Shown here: positions 1 through 7,193 of the stretch, piece by piece
Layout of the letters: every line of letters begins with the position of its first letter
How positions within the stretch are numbered: position 1 is the stretch's first letter
From: Cyclostephanos tholiformis
Taxonomy: Eukaryota > Bacillariophyta > Thalassiosirophyceae > Thalassiosirales > Thalassiosiraceae
DNA: 10,868 bases
Direction of reading: 5' to 3'
Assembly: GCA_036939975.1 (NCBI GenBank)
Contig: JALLPB010001175.1
Span: 1 to 10,868 of the forward strand
Program-made: the position numbers and the translations under genes
Notes under the pieces: generated by a model
Told to the model about the DNA's origin: nothing
Seen by the model: only the letters and a program-made list of their open reading frames with translations
The model's database searches: none

Positions 1-93
1 TGAGATAAATAGATATTGATCAGTGTGCATTAAAATAGATCAGTACAAAATTATACATGCAACAAAAATATAAAACTCGTGTGTAAAAATTAG
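1..93. other. AT-rich sequence, no gene seen
   Basis: This stretch is strongly AT-rich and has no open frame of useful length on either strand. It leads into the 100-bp tandem repeat that starts near 91. It may contain a decayed earlier copy of that repeat, because fragments such as gtgcatt and aaaaat recur, but I could not align it convincingly. Confidence 0.4.
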
Positions 94-345
94 TTGGATC
101 GGCATACACATACCTTACTCTAATAAAAATAATTTTTTGTAGCGTAACAATTTATATGGATATGTAGATTATGTAACTAACTGATCCAATTAATTGGATT
201 GACGTGCACATACCATACTCTAATAAAAATTCATTTTTGTAGCGTAACAATTAATATAAATTAGTGCATTATGTAATTACAAGATAAAATTAATTGGATT
301 GGCGTGCATATACCGTACTCTAATGGAAATTAATTTTGCCAGATC
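91..345. repeat. 100-bp tandem repeat, about 2.5 copies
   Basis: The anchor ttggat lies at 94, 194 and 294, an exact 100-bp spacing. Each copy continues with a variant of g(g/a)c(a/g)t(g/a)ca(c/t)ataccNtactctaat. The first two copies then share aaaaat, tttttgtagcgtaacaatt and a later attatgtaa block at matching offsets. The third copy breaks off soon after the actctaat block, just before the copia-like coding sequence begins at 359. Substitutions between copies are scattered and indels are nearly absent, so the duplication is fairly recent. No function is visible. Confidence 0.85.
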
Positions 346-358
346 AAAATTTTGTTCT

Positions 359-1402
359 TCAGAGGTTGTTGACAAAGAAGTATTCAATTGCTAGCTCCAC
401 CTCTTGATGGAGCTTGATAAGTTCACTGGAGACCTTGACGATACTTTGAGCAGTCTTCTTGGCATTGGAACGAGTCATATTCCCTTTGAGCTTGAGGACA
501 GAGTGGCCCCAGATTACTACTGCAGTCTTCATATCATCCAAAGTCACATCTGATCCGGGGACTCCACCAGCACTGACAATAGCCCTGAAATCAGTGGTTG
601 AAGGATAAATGAGCTTTTCATAGAGTTCCCTAGCTTTTTTTGCTCCAGCAACTTGTTGCTTGCTGAAGAACTTTATGTTGTCTTCCATAGTCTGGGCAAA
701 TCTAAACTGGCCCATTTTCTTTGGGTAGCAGACATGCAATCCACATGGATGCATTTCAAACAGCAGATCGGGCAGGCCAAAAGCACTACGGTGCACAACA
801 AATGTGGTATCAATCTCTGAGTCATAAGTAACCCTGTAGCATTTGATCAAGTTCTTGAGGCATATAATATTGGTTATAGCCTTGCTGCTGAACCAAACCT
901 GGAACCTGTACGGTAGCTTCTTGTTGGTCTTCTCCAAAGACTTGATGGTCTTGCATAGGGACTTCATCGACTTGTTGGACATTATAGACTTGTCATCATC
1001 AGCTGACTTGTGGTTGGTTTGCCGGTTGGTTTTCTTCCAGGATTCAATGATCTTCTCTTGTTCTTCCAGACTCAATGCATTCCACTCTGCAGCCTTGAGG
1101 AACTTGTCTGCTGCTGCATCACGCTTATCACCAGCCTTCTTCTTAGCATCCTTAGCCTTGGTGGCAAAAGCAGTGCCTTGAGCCAGGACAGTGGGAGGTT
1201 CAATTTTCAATTGTTTGTACTCATTCATCAAAGTAAGAGCCTTGTGGATGTCAGTGGGGTAGGCCTCCGTGTTGCCCATGGAATAATCATTCGCCACATC
1301 TTTCTTGAGTTGAGAGTGTAGCTTGTTGCTGCTCTTGGTTAAGAACAGATAGGCCAAGTATTCCTGCTCAACCAGATCACTCTTCTGGGCAGTAGCATCC
1401 AT
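359..1402 (-). pseudogene. gag-pol: Copia-like Gag C-terminus fused to the Pol pre-integrase region
   Basis: A 347-codon open frame. Residues 1-163 look like the C-terminal part of a diatom copia Gag: EYLAYLFL near 15-22, then a Lys/Ala-rich stretch and a Ser/Lys-rich, weakly coiled-coil segment (DDDKS, KSMKS, KSLEK). No CCHC zinc knuckle is present. From about residue 164 it matches the segment that precedes integrase in copia Pol: VWFSSKAITNI (169-179), then YRVTYDSE (189-196), FVVHR (201-205), and EDNIKFFSKQQ followed by AKKARELYEKL further on. It ends YFFVNNL at a TGA (359-361), where related proteins would continue into integrase. The aspartic protease expected between the two halves is missing, so an internal deletion near 914 is likely. 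The ATG at 1402 is not a natural start, since this frame should be joined to the upstream Gag frame. A working protein is unlikely. Confidence 0.75.
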
Positions 1403-2313
1403 AGTTTCATCTTGTCCTTCAAAAGATCTGGAGTGTAGTAACAGACCCCAGCCTGCCCTGCCACCTCCACTCTTGTGGTGAACCTGTCATAGTATGTGGC
1501 ATTCCCCATGTGATCTTCTTGCCTGAAGGAGAGGATGGACTGGTGCTCTGCAATCAGTACAGCAGTGGGGTATTGATTGTCAGACTGCTTCAATACATAC
1601 TTTTCAATCAACTTGAAGAGCAAGATTGGGTCAAAGGATTCACTGATTGTGACCCAATCAACATCTTGCTCCATCTTGTCCACAAGAACTTGAGTGCACT
1701 GACCCATCAACATGGAGTACACCTTCCCTCTGCTGACCTTGACGCTTTCTGTAGTCTCACGGTGGGTCCTCCAGGCATTGGCATGGGCAATCTTCTCATC
1801 CTCTGTAAGTTTCATTTCCACCTCATTGGTAAGCTCAATATTGCATTTAGTAATTTGGTCATCCACCTCCCTCAACTCCCTGAGCAGGGTCCTGCTGGAT
1901 GCCACTTGAATTTCCACCTCAATAGCTGCCTTTTCAGAGATAAGGCCCCTCAGCTTGAGCTCAATCCTCTCCTTAGTGGCCTTAACCCTTGCTGAATGCC
2001 TATCCTTAATAGCCTGAGAGTAGGTAGGTTTTGGATTGCTGCTAATCCACTCCTGTGCTGCATCATCACCAAACTTGGTACCAATGTAGGCGGCCATTTT
2101 CTCCATACTGGTCCTTAGCATGTCTCCATCCTTACCCTTATTGCCTGAACCAATGGTGAAAATGTGGCCCTCTAGGTCCTTGCATGCCCCAACTTCACTA
2201 GTTTTCCTTGGAATTGTAGCTGTGATGGCCTTTCCATGGGTGCCACGCCCACAGCTGCCTCTCCCCCCTTTTTCTCTATGGCCTCCATGGCCAGCAGGGG
2301 TTGCACGGGCCAT
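1339..2313 (-). pseudogene. gag: Copia-like retrotransposon Gag, N-terminal and core part
   Basis: This frame encodes the Gag-like structural protein of the retrotransposon, which would form the cytoplasmic particle that packages element RNA. I place the start at the ATG 2313-2311, in a fair context (gaaATGG); the frame is open three codons further, to a GTG. The first 30 residues are Gly/Arg/His-rich with RG-type repeats, plausible for RNA binding. Downstream come a charged, probably helical region (about residues 105-200), then GQCTQVL, W-T-I and a DPILL-K-IEKY segment, and then SFRQED and YYDRF, a set I recognise from diatom copia Gag. Around residues 298-305 (nt about 1400-1435) the Gag reading leaves this frame: the last 24 or so residues look unrelated and the expected continuation is in the frame ending at 359. 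This is most likely a mutational frameshift. No CCHC knuckle is seen. Confidence 0.75.
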
Positions 2314-3000
2314 TTCTCTCACTTGGGGGCCCCAACGGACTCTCGTGAGATGGCTCTAGGGCTGGTAGCCTTGATTTCTTGCTCAAGGTTGTACTACTTG
2401 TGGATACCTTTGTTCCCACACGTTTGCTTGCTCTCCACCTGCTTTCTTGTGGAGATGGAGCAAACTCTACGCGTTTGCATGCGTTTTTGCACTCCCTCTG
2501 GCTTTCTTGTACCTTGGGGAATCGTTCTACATGTCAACGCGTGTTTTCTCACTCCCGTGCACACTCTTGTGTCTTGGGGAGCAACTCTATGCCAATCCGA
2601 CGCCTTGTGGGGTTCCCAGCCACGTTCCAAATGGTTCAGACCCTCCCTTGAAGCCAGATGGCTTCGTGCGAAAGGATTGGATGGGCCTAGGTGGCCGCAG
2701 TCCTCACCTACATGCATGGTCTTGATGACCTGTCTTCCCCGATGGACTCTAATGCTCAAATTTCTTGCGCCAGCCTTCCCCGGCAAGCTTGCAAGGTTTA
2801 TTTTGAGAACTTGTTGTAGGAAATTGCTTGGAGGCTGTTCTGACTCACGAATTCATCCTTTGCTCACAGTAGTGTGGATTGGGCCCAGCGGCCGAATCGA
2901 TGGGTTTTGGAAGTAACTGCTTTTTAAGTAGTTATAGGTGCTATACGTTGCTCTCAAAATAAGAAGAAGAAGAAATGGGAAAATTGTCCTGCAGTGAGGA
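2314..3000. other. GC-richer region upstream of gag: leader or LTR candidate, no gene
   Basis: By position this should hold the 5' leader and possibly the LTR of the minus-strand copia element. A minus-strand AATAAA at 2802-2797 would suit an LTR polyadenylation signal, but no second LTR exists in the window to compare with, and no clear primer-binding site was found. Long open frames exist here on both strands (for example plus 2236-2916 and minus 2786-2394). Their translations are Cys/Trp/Leu-rich or compositionally odd with no recognisable domain, and the longest plus-strand one overlaps gag antisense, so I treat them as chance. A (AAG)n run at 2961-2974 and a C7 run at 3002-3008 close the region. 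Confidence 0.45.
2401..2600. repeat. Degenerate 60-bp tandem repeat, about 3 units
   Basis: The block (g/a)c(t/a)(t/c)tcttgt starts at 2441, 2501 and 2561, an exact 60-bp spacing. The following cttgggga (2513-2520 and 2573-2580) and the (c/t)tcta(c/t) block (2465-2470, 2525-2530, 2585-2590) keep the same period. The second and third units agree at about 36 of 60 positions when compared without gaps; the first is more diverged. Because 60 is a multiple of three, any frame stays open through it, which helps explain the long chance open frames here. It may be a subrepeat of an LTR. Confidence 0.6.
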
Positions 3001-3063
3001 TCCCCCCCAGGATACTAAGATACTCTCAAGTTCAAGCATCAAGATCTGAGGAGGGATATAGTC

Positions 3064-3079
3064 TGTCCTTCACAGGACA
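3064..3079. promoter_or_regulatory. Perfect 6-bp inverted repeat just upstream of the TATA box
   Basis: TGTCCT, a four-base spacer (tcac) and AGGACA form an inverted repeat ending 11 bp before the TATA-like box at 3091. Its position suits a dimeric factor-binding site of the element promoter, but a chance occurrence cannot be excluded. Confidence 0.3.
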
Positions 3080-3090
3080 AACTACAACTC

Positions 3091-3125
3091 TATAAATCCC
3101 AACACCCTTTGCATTGTGCAGTCAT
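3091..3125 (+). promoter_or_regulatory. TATA box and initiator-like site of the piggyBac-like element
   Basis: TATAAAT lies at 3091-3097 and a pyrimidine-flanked CAGTCATCC at 3119-3127, at the usual distance of about 25-30 bp for a TATA-directed start. The first ATG of the coding-like sequence, in the context gccaccATGc, follows at 3231, giving a leader of about 110 nt. The three signals agree in strand, order and spacing, which makes a genuine RNA polymerase II promoter plausible. No experimental support is available here. Confidence 0.45.
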
Positions 3126-3230
3126 CCTATTCATCTTCTGCCAGTGAATGCTTGTTGAAAAGCTCCTATCCACCACCACAACACCAACAGTTATATTTTA
3201 GTGCAGTCACCATCCCCCCACAAAGCCACC

Positions 3231-4483
3231 ATGCTGTTAAGTGCTTCTGCTGCAGTTTATGCTCAATGAATAATGTCAAAACAGCATGTATTATCTGATC
3301 AAATGGAATGGTTTTACACCCACTGTTCCTCAATGCATAGTATGCTAAAAACCAAGAAAGGCATGATTGACACTGCCATTTGGGTAATGCGGCATGTGAA
3401 GAAAGATATGTTACATATGAGAATTATACCCACAGTCAAGAAAGAATTTGCAGAACTTCTTTTGTACAACAACAAATTTTTTGGAGGAATAAAACATTGT
3501 CATGTCTATGATGATCCAATTTGTGAGTGACTATTTGACCCAAAGGACGACCAGGTTGGCTTTAATGAGAGGGAGTTGTATTGCCGTTGTCAATATGAGG
3601 TATTGTTGGGGAGGAAGAAGTGAACAAACAATGTTATCCAAACTCTACCCCCCTCAACATCCCCCTGCATGCACACTGTTTTAAGTCAGGTGCCTACTCT
3701 GCAATCCGCAAACAGCAAACAGAAGTAATTAGAGCAGTGATCCTCACATCGACATGATAGTAGAAGCAAACAAAGAATATTGAACACCAACCAGGGAGGA
3801 GAATCTCTTGATCAATCTTGAAACTAATTTTGTGAACAAGACCTCTAAATCATCCCCATGCCAGATGCAATTTGATCAAGATGCTTCTCATACCACAGGG
3901 ATGTCACAACCAGCAATCTCCCAGATGATGGCAGAAGCAGGAGTGCCCATGTATTTTATCCCCCAGGAGAATGGATTGTACTTTCGACCAGACTGTACTT
4001 CAGAATGTATGACTGGTTGGCACACTTTCCCACCATGCAAGGATGGCCATGAATGCACAATACATGTCCCCCTTAATAATATTGGGGACTATGTCATGTT
4101 CCCCTCTGCTACATTTCATTGAGGTTATTATAATGAGGATTGTTGGAAGGTTTTCATTACAGCGTAACTGTTTATGGTTCCAAAGTCAAAAGATGATTAT
4201 TTCCCTGTATCATGCACGATAATGAATGAAGTTGGGAGATTAATTTGAAAACATCAAAGAACTGAGACTACTGGCTAATCTGAGAGAGGACTTACTGTTT
4301 CATTGGGATGAAAAACTTCAGGTATCAAATTTTCTCCACCTGGCGCCAGTGGATAAAAAGGCAAACCGTCATGTAAAAAAGCATCAGCTCAATCTTATAC
4401 TGTTGGTGAAAGACTTGGTGAATCTATTTGATCTATTTGGTTTATCAAATAAGAGAAAGATGGCAATGGCTTCCAGGATTTGA
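3231..4483 (+). pseudogene. N-terminal region of the element protein, with cupin-like motif
   Basis: I place the start at ATG 3231 because it has a near-ideal Kozak context (gccaccATGc) and is in frame with the open stretch from 3273; a TGA at 3267-3269 interrupts it after 12 codons. The reading passes through the 3231 frame to about 3530 (MEWFYTHC, KKGMIDTAIWVM, YNNKFFGGIKHCHVYD), a second frame to about 3667 (MRGSCI, NMRYCWGG), a short third (GAYSAIRKQQ) and back near 3745. Next come QMMAEAGVPMY, a Cys/His-rich stretch (CTSEC, GWHTFPPC, GHEC) and GDYVMFPSATFH followed by a TGA (4120-4122), then GYYNED. That last block fits cupin motif 2, G(X)5P(X)4H. Another stop is at 4165-4167. A frame from 4244 to 4483 continues with Leu- and Lys-rich sequence. 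I recall similar sequences in diatom genomes but know no function. It may be the N-terminus of the transposase or a separate transposon protein. Confidence 0.55.
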
Positions 4484-5223
4484 ATGTTTGTTCAGAAACA
4501 AAGAATTCCTCAGACAGTGGCTTGTCAGCATCTTCCTCCTCATCAATTTTGGACAGTTCTGATTCAACAGACAACACATCAACATCCACTTTTTCCAGTG
4601 AAGATCATGATGACATTGCATCAGACGATCATTCCCTGCATTCACTTACTGAATTGGAAAATATGAAACAGCTCAAACTACCAAGGATATATTACAACAA
4701 GTGCATTGCTGCACATAAAGAACTTGAAATGAAGATGTCGCCACTTAAAATAGCACTCCGTCTATCATTATCCCCCAAAAATATATACAACATTTGTGAC
4801 TATACTGAGGATTCTTTTAGGAGTGACATTCTGAAATTATTGGGAGTACAAACAGAATTGTCATCTTCTATGTTGAGTCCAAAAAAAGGGTTGAATCTTG
4901 GACCGCCGAGTCCTATTTTTGTGTTTGAGTGGTATGAAATGCACCATGACTTCCTCAACAATGCGGACTTCACCATGCCAAATATTAAGCTGGCTGTGTA
5001 TTTGGAAATCTAGCTAATTGATGTTTTGTCAACTGCTACATCTGATGTTGTCTATGCTGAAATTGTTGAAACATCAACTGATGATAACGTTGATTTTGAT
5101 ACTGTGTTGGCTTCAAAAAGCAAAGATTATAATGTCCAAGATACAAATGATGTATCTGCGGTAGCTGGTCCACACACTAGCCAAAGCAGTGATGGCAACA
5201 ATGTTGTTGAAAGTGCATGGTGA
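4453..5223 (+). pseudogene. Middle region of the element protein: acidic Ser-rich stretch and HTH-like motif
   Basis: This frame takes over from the preceding one near 4450-4480; the ATG-less 5' end shows it is a continuation, not a start. It begins with a Ser/Asp-rich stretch (about nt 4495-4660), typical of disordered nuclear proteins. It then reads LPRIYYNKCIAAHKEL and MSPLKIALRLSLSPKNIYNI (nt about 4735-4795), which has the spacing of a helix-turn-helix and resembles the IAxRLxxSxxTVYRI pattern of DNA-binding domains. Next come LGPPSPIFVFEWYEMHHDF and MPNIKLAVYLE. A TAG at 5011-5013 interrupts the frame, which then runs open to 5223 through acidic sequence. The TAG could derive from CAG. 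The HTH reading is an inference from pattern; no search was run. Confidence 0.5.
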
Positions 5224-5576
5224 TTTGACTGATGATACTGCTGATTGTTGGATGGAATGCAAGGAGGATTCCTTGGATTATGATAGCAGTAACATTGCAA
5301 AGCAAAGTGATGACCTAACCAAATGAATAATTGAATTTTGTAGCAGAAAAGATGTTATTCCCACAAGCAATGGAGGGGATAATTTTGAATATGACAGAGA
5401 GAACATTGAAAACAAAGCCCTGCACTCACTGAAAGAAAAAACAATTTAAAAACAGACTGGATGCCATCAGAGGTGATGATGGAGAGGAGGGCAACTTTAC
5501 AAATGATACGTTTACAGGAAATGGCAATGAGGATAATGAAGGAAAAGTTATGGGAAAAGAAAAGATAACCCAGTGA
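5213..5576 (+). pseudogene. Acidic low-complexity linker of the element protein
   Basis: The coding-like reading continues in a new frame from 5213 (HGDLTDDTADCW) to a TGA at 5324-5326. It stays in that frame beyond the stop (SRKDVIPTSNGGDNFEYD) to a TAA at 5447-5449, then changes frame near 5440 and reads RLDAIRGDDGEEGNF to a TGA at 5574-5576. The sequence is Asp/Glu/Asn-rich with no domain, consistent with a disordered linker between the DNA-binding-like and zinc-finger parts. It is described only because it shows that coding potential is continuous between the two recognisable halves. Confidence 0.4.
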
Positions 5577-5956
5577 ACAAAGCTTTGGAAAAATGGTTAG
5601 ATATGTGGAGGGTTAGATTGGACGCTGTGCCTGTACACAATTTTACCACTGAAGATGTGCCTGTACAAAATGTCAGTGAAGTTGTTGCACCATTACTTGC
5701 TACAGTTCTAGCTCTACCACCATTTATTCCCATGACATGGATTTGCAGTAAGTGTGATGAAAAAAAAACAATAAAACATAATTGATGCGGTCAGTGTAAG
5801 AGTTGGAAGGATGGACAGAGGGGAAAGTCTAAGAAGAAATCAGGGAGTGATGCTAAAAAAAGCACTGACAGCCCTCCAGCAAAGAATCGTTCACAAAGTA
5901 GAAAAGGAAAAAAATTGGGCAATTCAGCGGCTGTTCCAGTACATGACAATTTTTTT
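5573..5956 (+). pseudogene. Zinc-finger segment of the element protein
   Basis: The frame opens at 5573, apparently as a continuation of the preceding one after a frameshift, and reads LEKWLDMWRVRLDAV and VPVQNVSEVV before the zinc finger at 5738-5806. A TGA (5783-5785) sits inside the finger, and the same frame continues beyond it into a basic Lys/Ser-rich tail (KSKKKSGSDAKK, RSQSRKGKK), which looks like a nuclear-localisation or nucleic-acid-binding segment. An A-run (5760-5768) and a T-run (5950-5957) flank the segment; the T-run ends in a TGA where the reading again changes frame. Confidence 0.5.
5738..5806 (+). other. RanBP2-type zinc-finger motif broken by a TGA
   Basis: The translated pattern is W-x-C-x2-C, ten positions (the last being the TGA codon 5783-5785), then C-x2-C, followed by KSWKDGQRGK. 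This matches the RanBP2 type (W-x-C-x2-4-C-x10-C-x2-C), in which the finger binds RNA or protein. In the diatom proteins I recall, the position before the third Cys is Arg, so TGA probably replaced CGA. Only the characteristic Asn four residues after the second Cys is not in its usual place. Confidence 0.5.
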
Positions 5957-6284
5957 TGAACGATGTAGTATCTGTAAGACCTTTTGTAACAACCCCACCC
6001 AAATTGGGGGTAAGCCATACTATGGACTTAGTTGGCAAATTGTCTGTTGATAGCTACTTGATGAATGAAACTGCAAGCTCAACGATGATAATAATACATC
6101 ATCAAGAGCTTGTCATGACGAAAGAGTGATGCATATATACACCAAGGACATGAATGAAGCCGGTCATGGTGGAACCACTGATTGCAGATGGAGACGGTTA
6201 TGATTGTGTTCAAGATTTCAGGAAGACTATGCACAATGCTGATCTTGATCATAACCTAAATGCAATGACAAGATTGAGGATGGT
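5957..6284 (+). pseudogene. Heavily frameshifted linker before the transposase domain
   Basis: Short open stretches continue on the plus strand. One frame runs 5959-6126 (NDVVSVRPFVTTPPKLG, HTMDLVGKL), then a second reads LNDDNNTSSRACHDERV, and a third reads ADGDGYDCVQDFRKTMHN. The last leads into the frame used from 6285 (EDGLLDNEQNESSC). Composition stays Asp/Asn-rich as in the preceding linker. There is no domain; it is listed because it joins the zinc-finger segment to the catalytic part. Confidence 0.35.
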
Positions 6285-6707
6285 TTGTTGGACAATGAAC
6301 AAAATGAGTCTTCATGTTTAGTCCCTGACAATAGAGTGACTAATGTACTCATGTTTTTACATGGCATGCCTACTGGTTGGAAAGCTCCATTGCCTCCAGA
6401 AAATTACACACCACCCAAACTCAAACACAACAAGCTGCCATTTGATCAAGTTGACAACCCTGGAAACTGGTCTTCATGTACGTTTTGACCAACATTTCAT
6501 TTGGATAAGAATTATTTACACCATAGTATGCCATCCAGAGCAGTACCAATTCCAGTGAACAAAGAATCTAGCAAGAGAGAGAGAGAGTGGTGGTTATGAA
6601 CACTTTTATAATGGATGGCAATTAGAGGGACTTACCATAGATAATTGCAGATTCAAATCAGATAGAGACAATGTGTTCCCAGAATACCATGCAGTGTAGC
6701 TGGATGC
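6285..6707 (+). pseudogene. piggyBac-like transposase, N-terminal part of the DDE_Tnp_1_7 region
   Basis: The reading HGMPTGWKAPLPPENYTPPK (nt about 6360-6420), then DQVDNPGNWSSCTF, a TGA (6486-6488), PTF, NYLHHSMPSRAVPIP, is the segment that opens the transposase domain in diatom piggyBac-like proteins as I know them. The TGA sits where Arg is expected (RPTF). At 6574-6587 an (AG)7 run follows, and the reading then moves to another frame: GGYEHFYNGWQL, up to a TAG near 6697. The dinucleotide run is an obvious site for the slippage that caused this frameshift. Expected role of the intact part: structural N-terminal portion of the transposase core. Confidence 0.55.
6574..6587. repeat. (AG)7 microsatellite at a frameshift
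   Basis: Seven AG units lie inside the transposase pseudogene at the point where the coding-like frame changes, so length variation here probably broke the gene. Confidence 0.8.
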
Positions 6708-7193
6708 ATGTACCTGAAAAAGATGGGCCTTACAAAGGAATGGATGACATCATGTGATGCTCTATTCTTCTATCAACTCCTTGTACCCATTTGTGACCCA
6801 TCATGCTCAGGTATAGCAGATAATCCACATGTGAGTTTCTATGAAACAGTGTCGAATAATACCAACATATATGCATATGGGTATAAGAGTAGAGGTGGGA
6901 CAAGAGGACATCAATTTAGTTCATCTACTGCCAGAGAAATTCTTGTTTGGGATGGAATAGTTGCACAAAATCTGAGCAACAATATTCACAACTGTTGGAT
7001 GATAAATCAAACCAACACCTATGACCAAAACGTAGCCAAAGCAATGCACTGTTGTTGTTGGGTTGACATCAAAAGCTGCATGAAGCAGAACAAATACTTT
7101 AGGGAGACGAAGAGAGGAGATCACAATTATGACCCAATGCAGAAATATCAACTCATCTGGGATGTTATGTGTCACAACATGAATCAGATTTAA
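6708..7193 (+). pseudogene. piggyBac-like transposase, DDE_Tnp_1_7 domain, first open block
   Basis: A 161-codon open block; the ATG at 6708 lies inside the protein and is not the start. It reads LKKMGLTKEWM, CDALFFYQLLVPICDPSCSG, SFYETVSNNTNIYAYG, KSRGGTRGHQF, LVWDGIVAQNLSNN, then MHCCCWVDIKSCMKQNKYF, RGDHNYDPMQKYQLIWDV, MCHNMNQI. These are hallmarks of the diatom branch of piggyBac transposases, which cut and paste DNA at TTAA sites. The TAA at 7191-7193 is caused by a frameshift: the next block, beginning KWGGFDVMLDE, continues one frame away from 7193. Length and order agree with the family. Confidence in the family is high; confidence that it makes protein is very low. Confidence 0.8.

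Larger units (their letters stand above)
359..2313 (-). mobile_element. Truncated Ty1/copia (CoDi-like) retrotransposon, gag to pre-integrase
   Basis: Two overlapping minus-strand frames together read like the N-terminal part of a diatom copia Gag-Pol: a Gly/Arg-rich start, a Gag core, a basic and acidic Gag C-terminus, and then the region preceding integrase. Integrase, reverse transcriptase and RNase H would lie to the left of 359 but are absent, because the AT-rich 100-bp repeat adjoins there. No LTR pair, primer-binding site or target-site duplication was found. The copy is therefore truncated and non-autonomous. The right limit is set at the first ATG of gag; the true element should extend into 2314-3000 as leader and possibly LTR. 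The family assignment rests on remembered family patterns, not on a search. Confidence 0.75.

Noticed and set aside
1510..1995. 161-codon plus-strand open frame
   Set aside because: Antisense shadow of the Gag coding frame, which has recognisable family patterns on the minus strand.
2320..2322. GTG as the start of gag
   Set aside because: An ATG three codons downstream (2313-2311) in a better context is the more likely eukaryotic start.
2394..2786. 130-codon minus-strand open frame upstream of gag
   Set aside because: Basic, low-complexity translation created by the same 60-bp repeat; it is better explained as leader or LTR sequence of the copia element.
2236..2916. 226-codon plus-strand open frame
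   Set aside because: It overlaps gag antisense at its 5' end, lies over a 60-bp repeat (a multiple of three that keeps frames open), and its Cys/Trp/Leu-rich translation has no domain.
4480..4482. TTG as a translation start for the middle open frame
   Set aside because: The coding-like reading enters from upstream (KDGNGFQDL) after a frameshift, so no start is needed here, and TTG starts are not expected in this type of genome.
5746..5751. Consensus splice donor GTAAGT within the zinc-finger segment
   Set aside because: It overlaps codons of the conserved CxxC block and reading continues in the same frame beyond it; no matching acceptor was identified that would restore a frame.
6921..7175. 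84-codon minus-strand open frame
   Set aside because: Antisense shadow of the transposase DDE domain.
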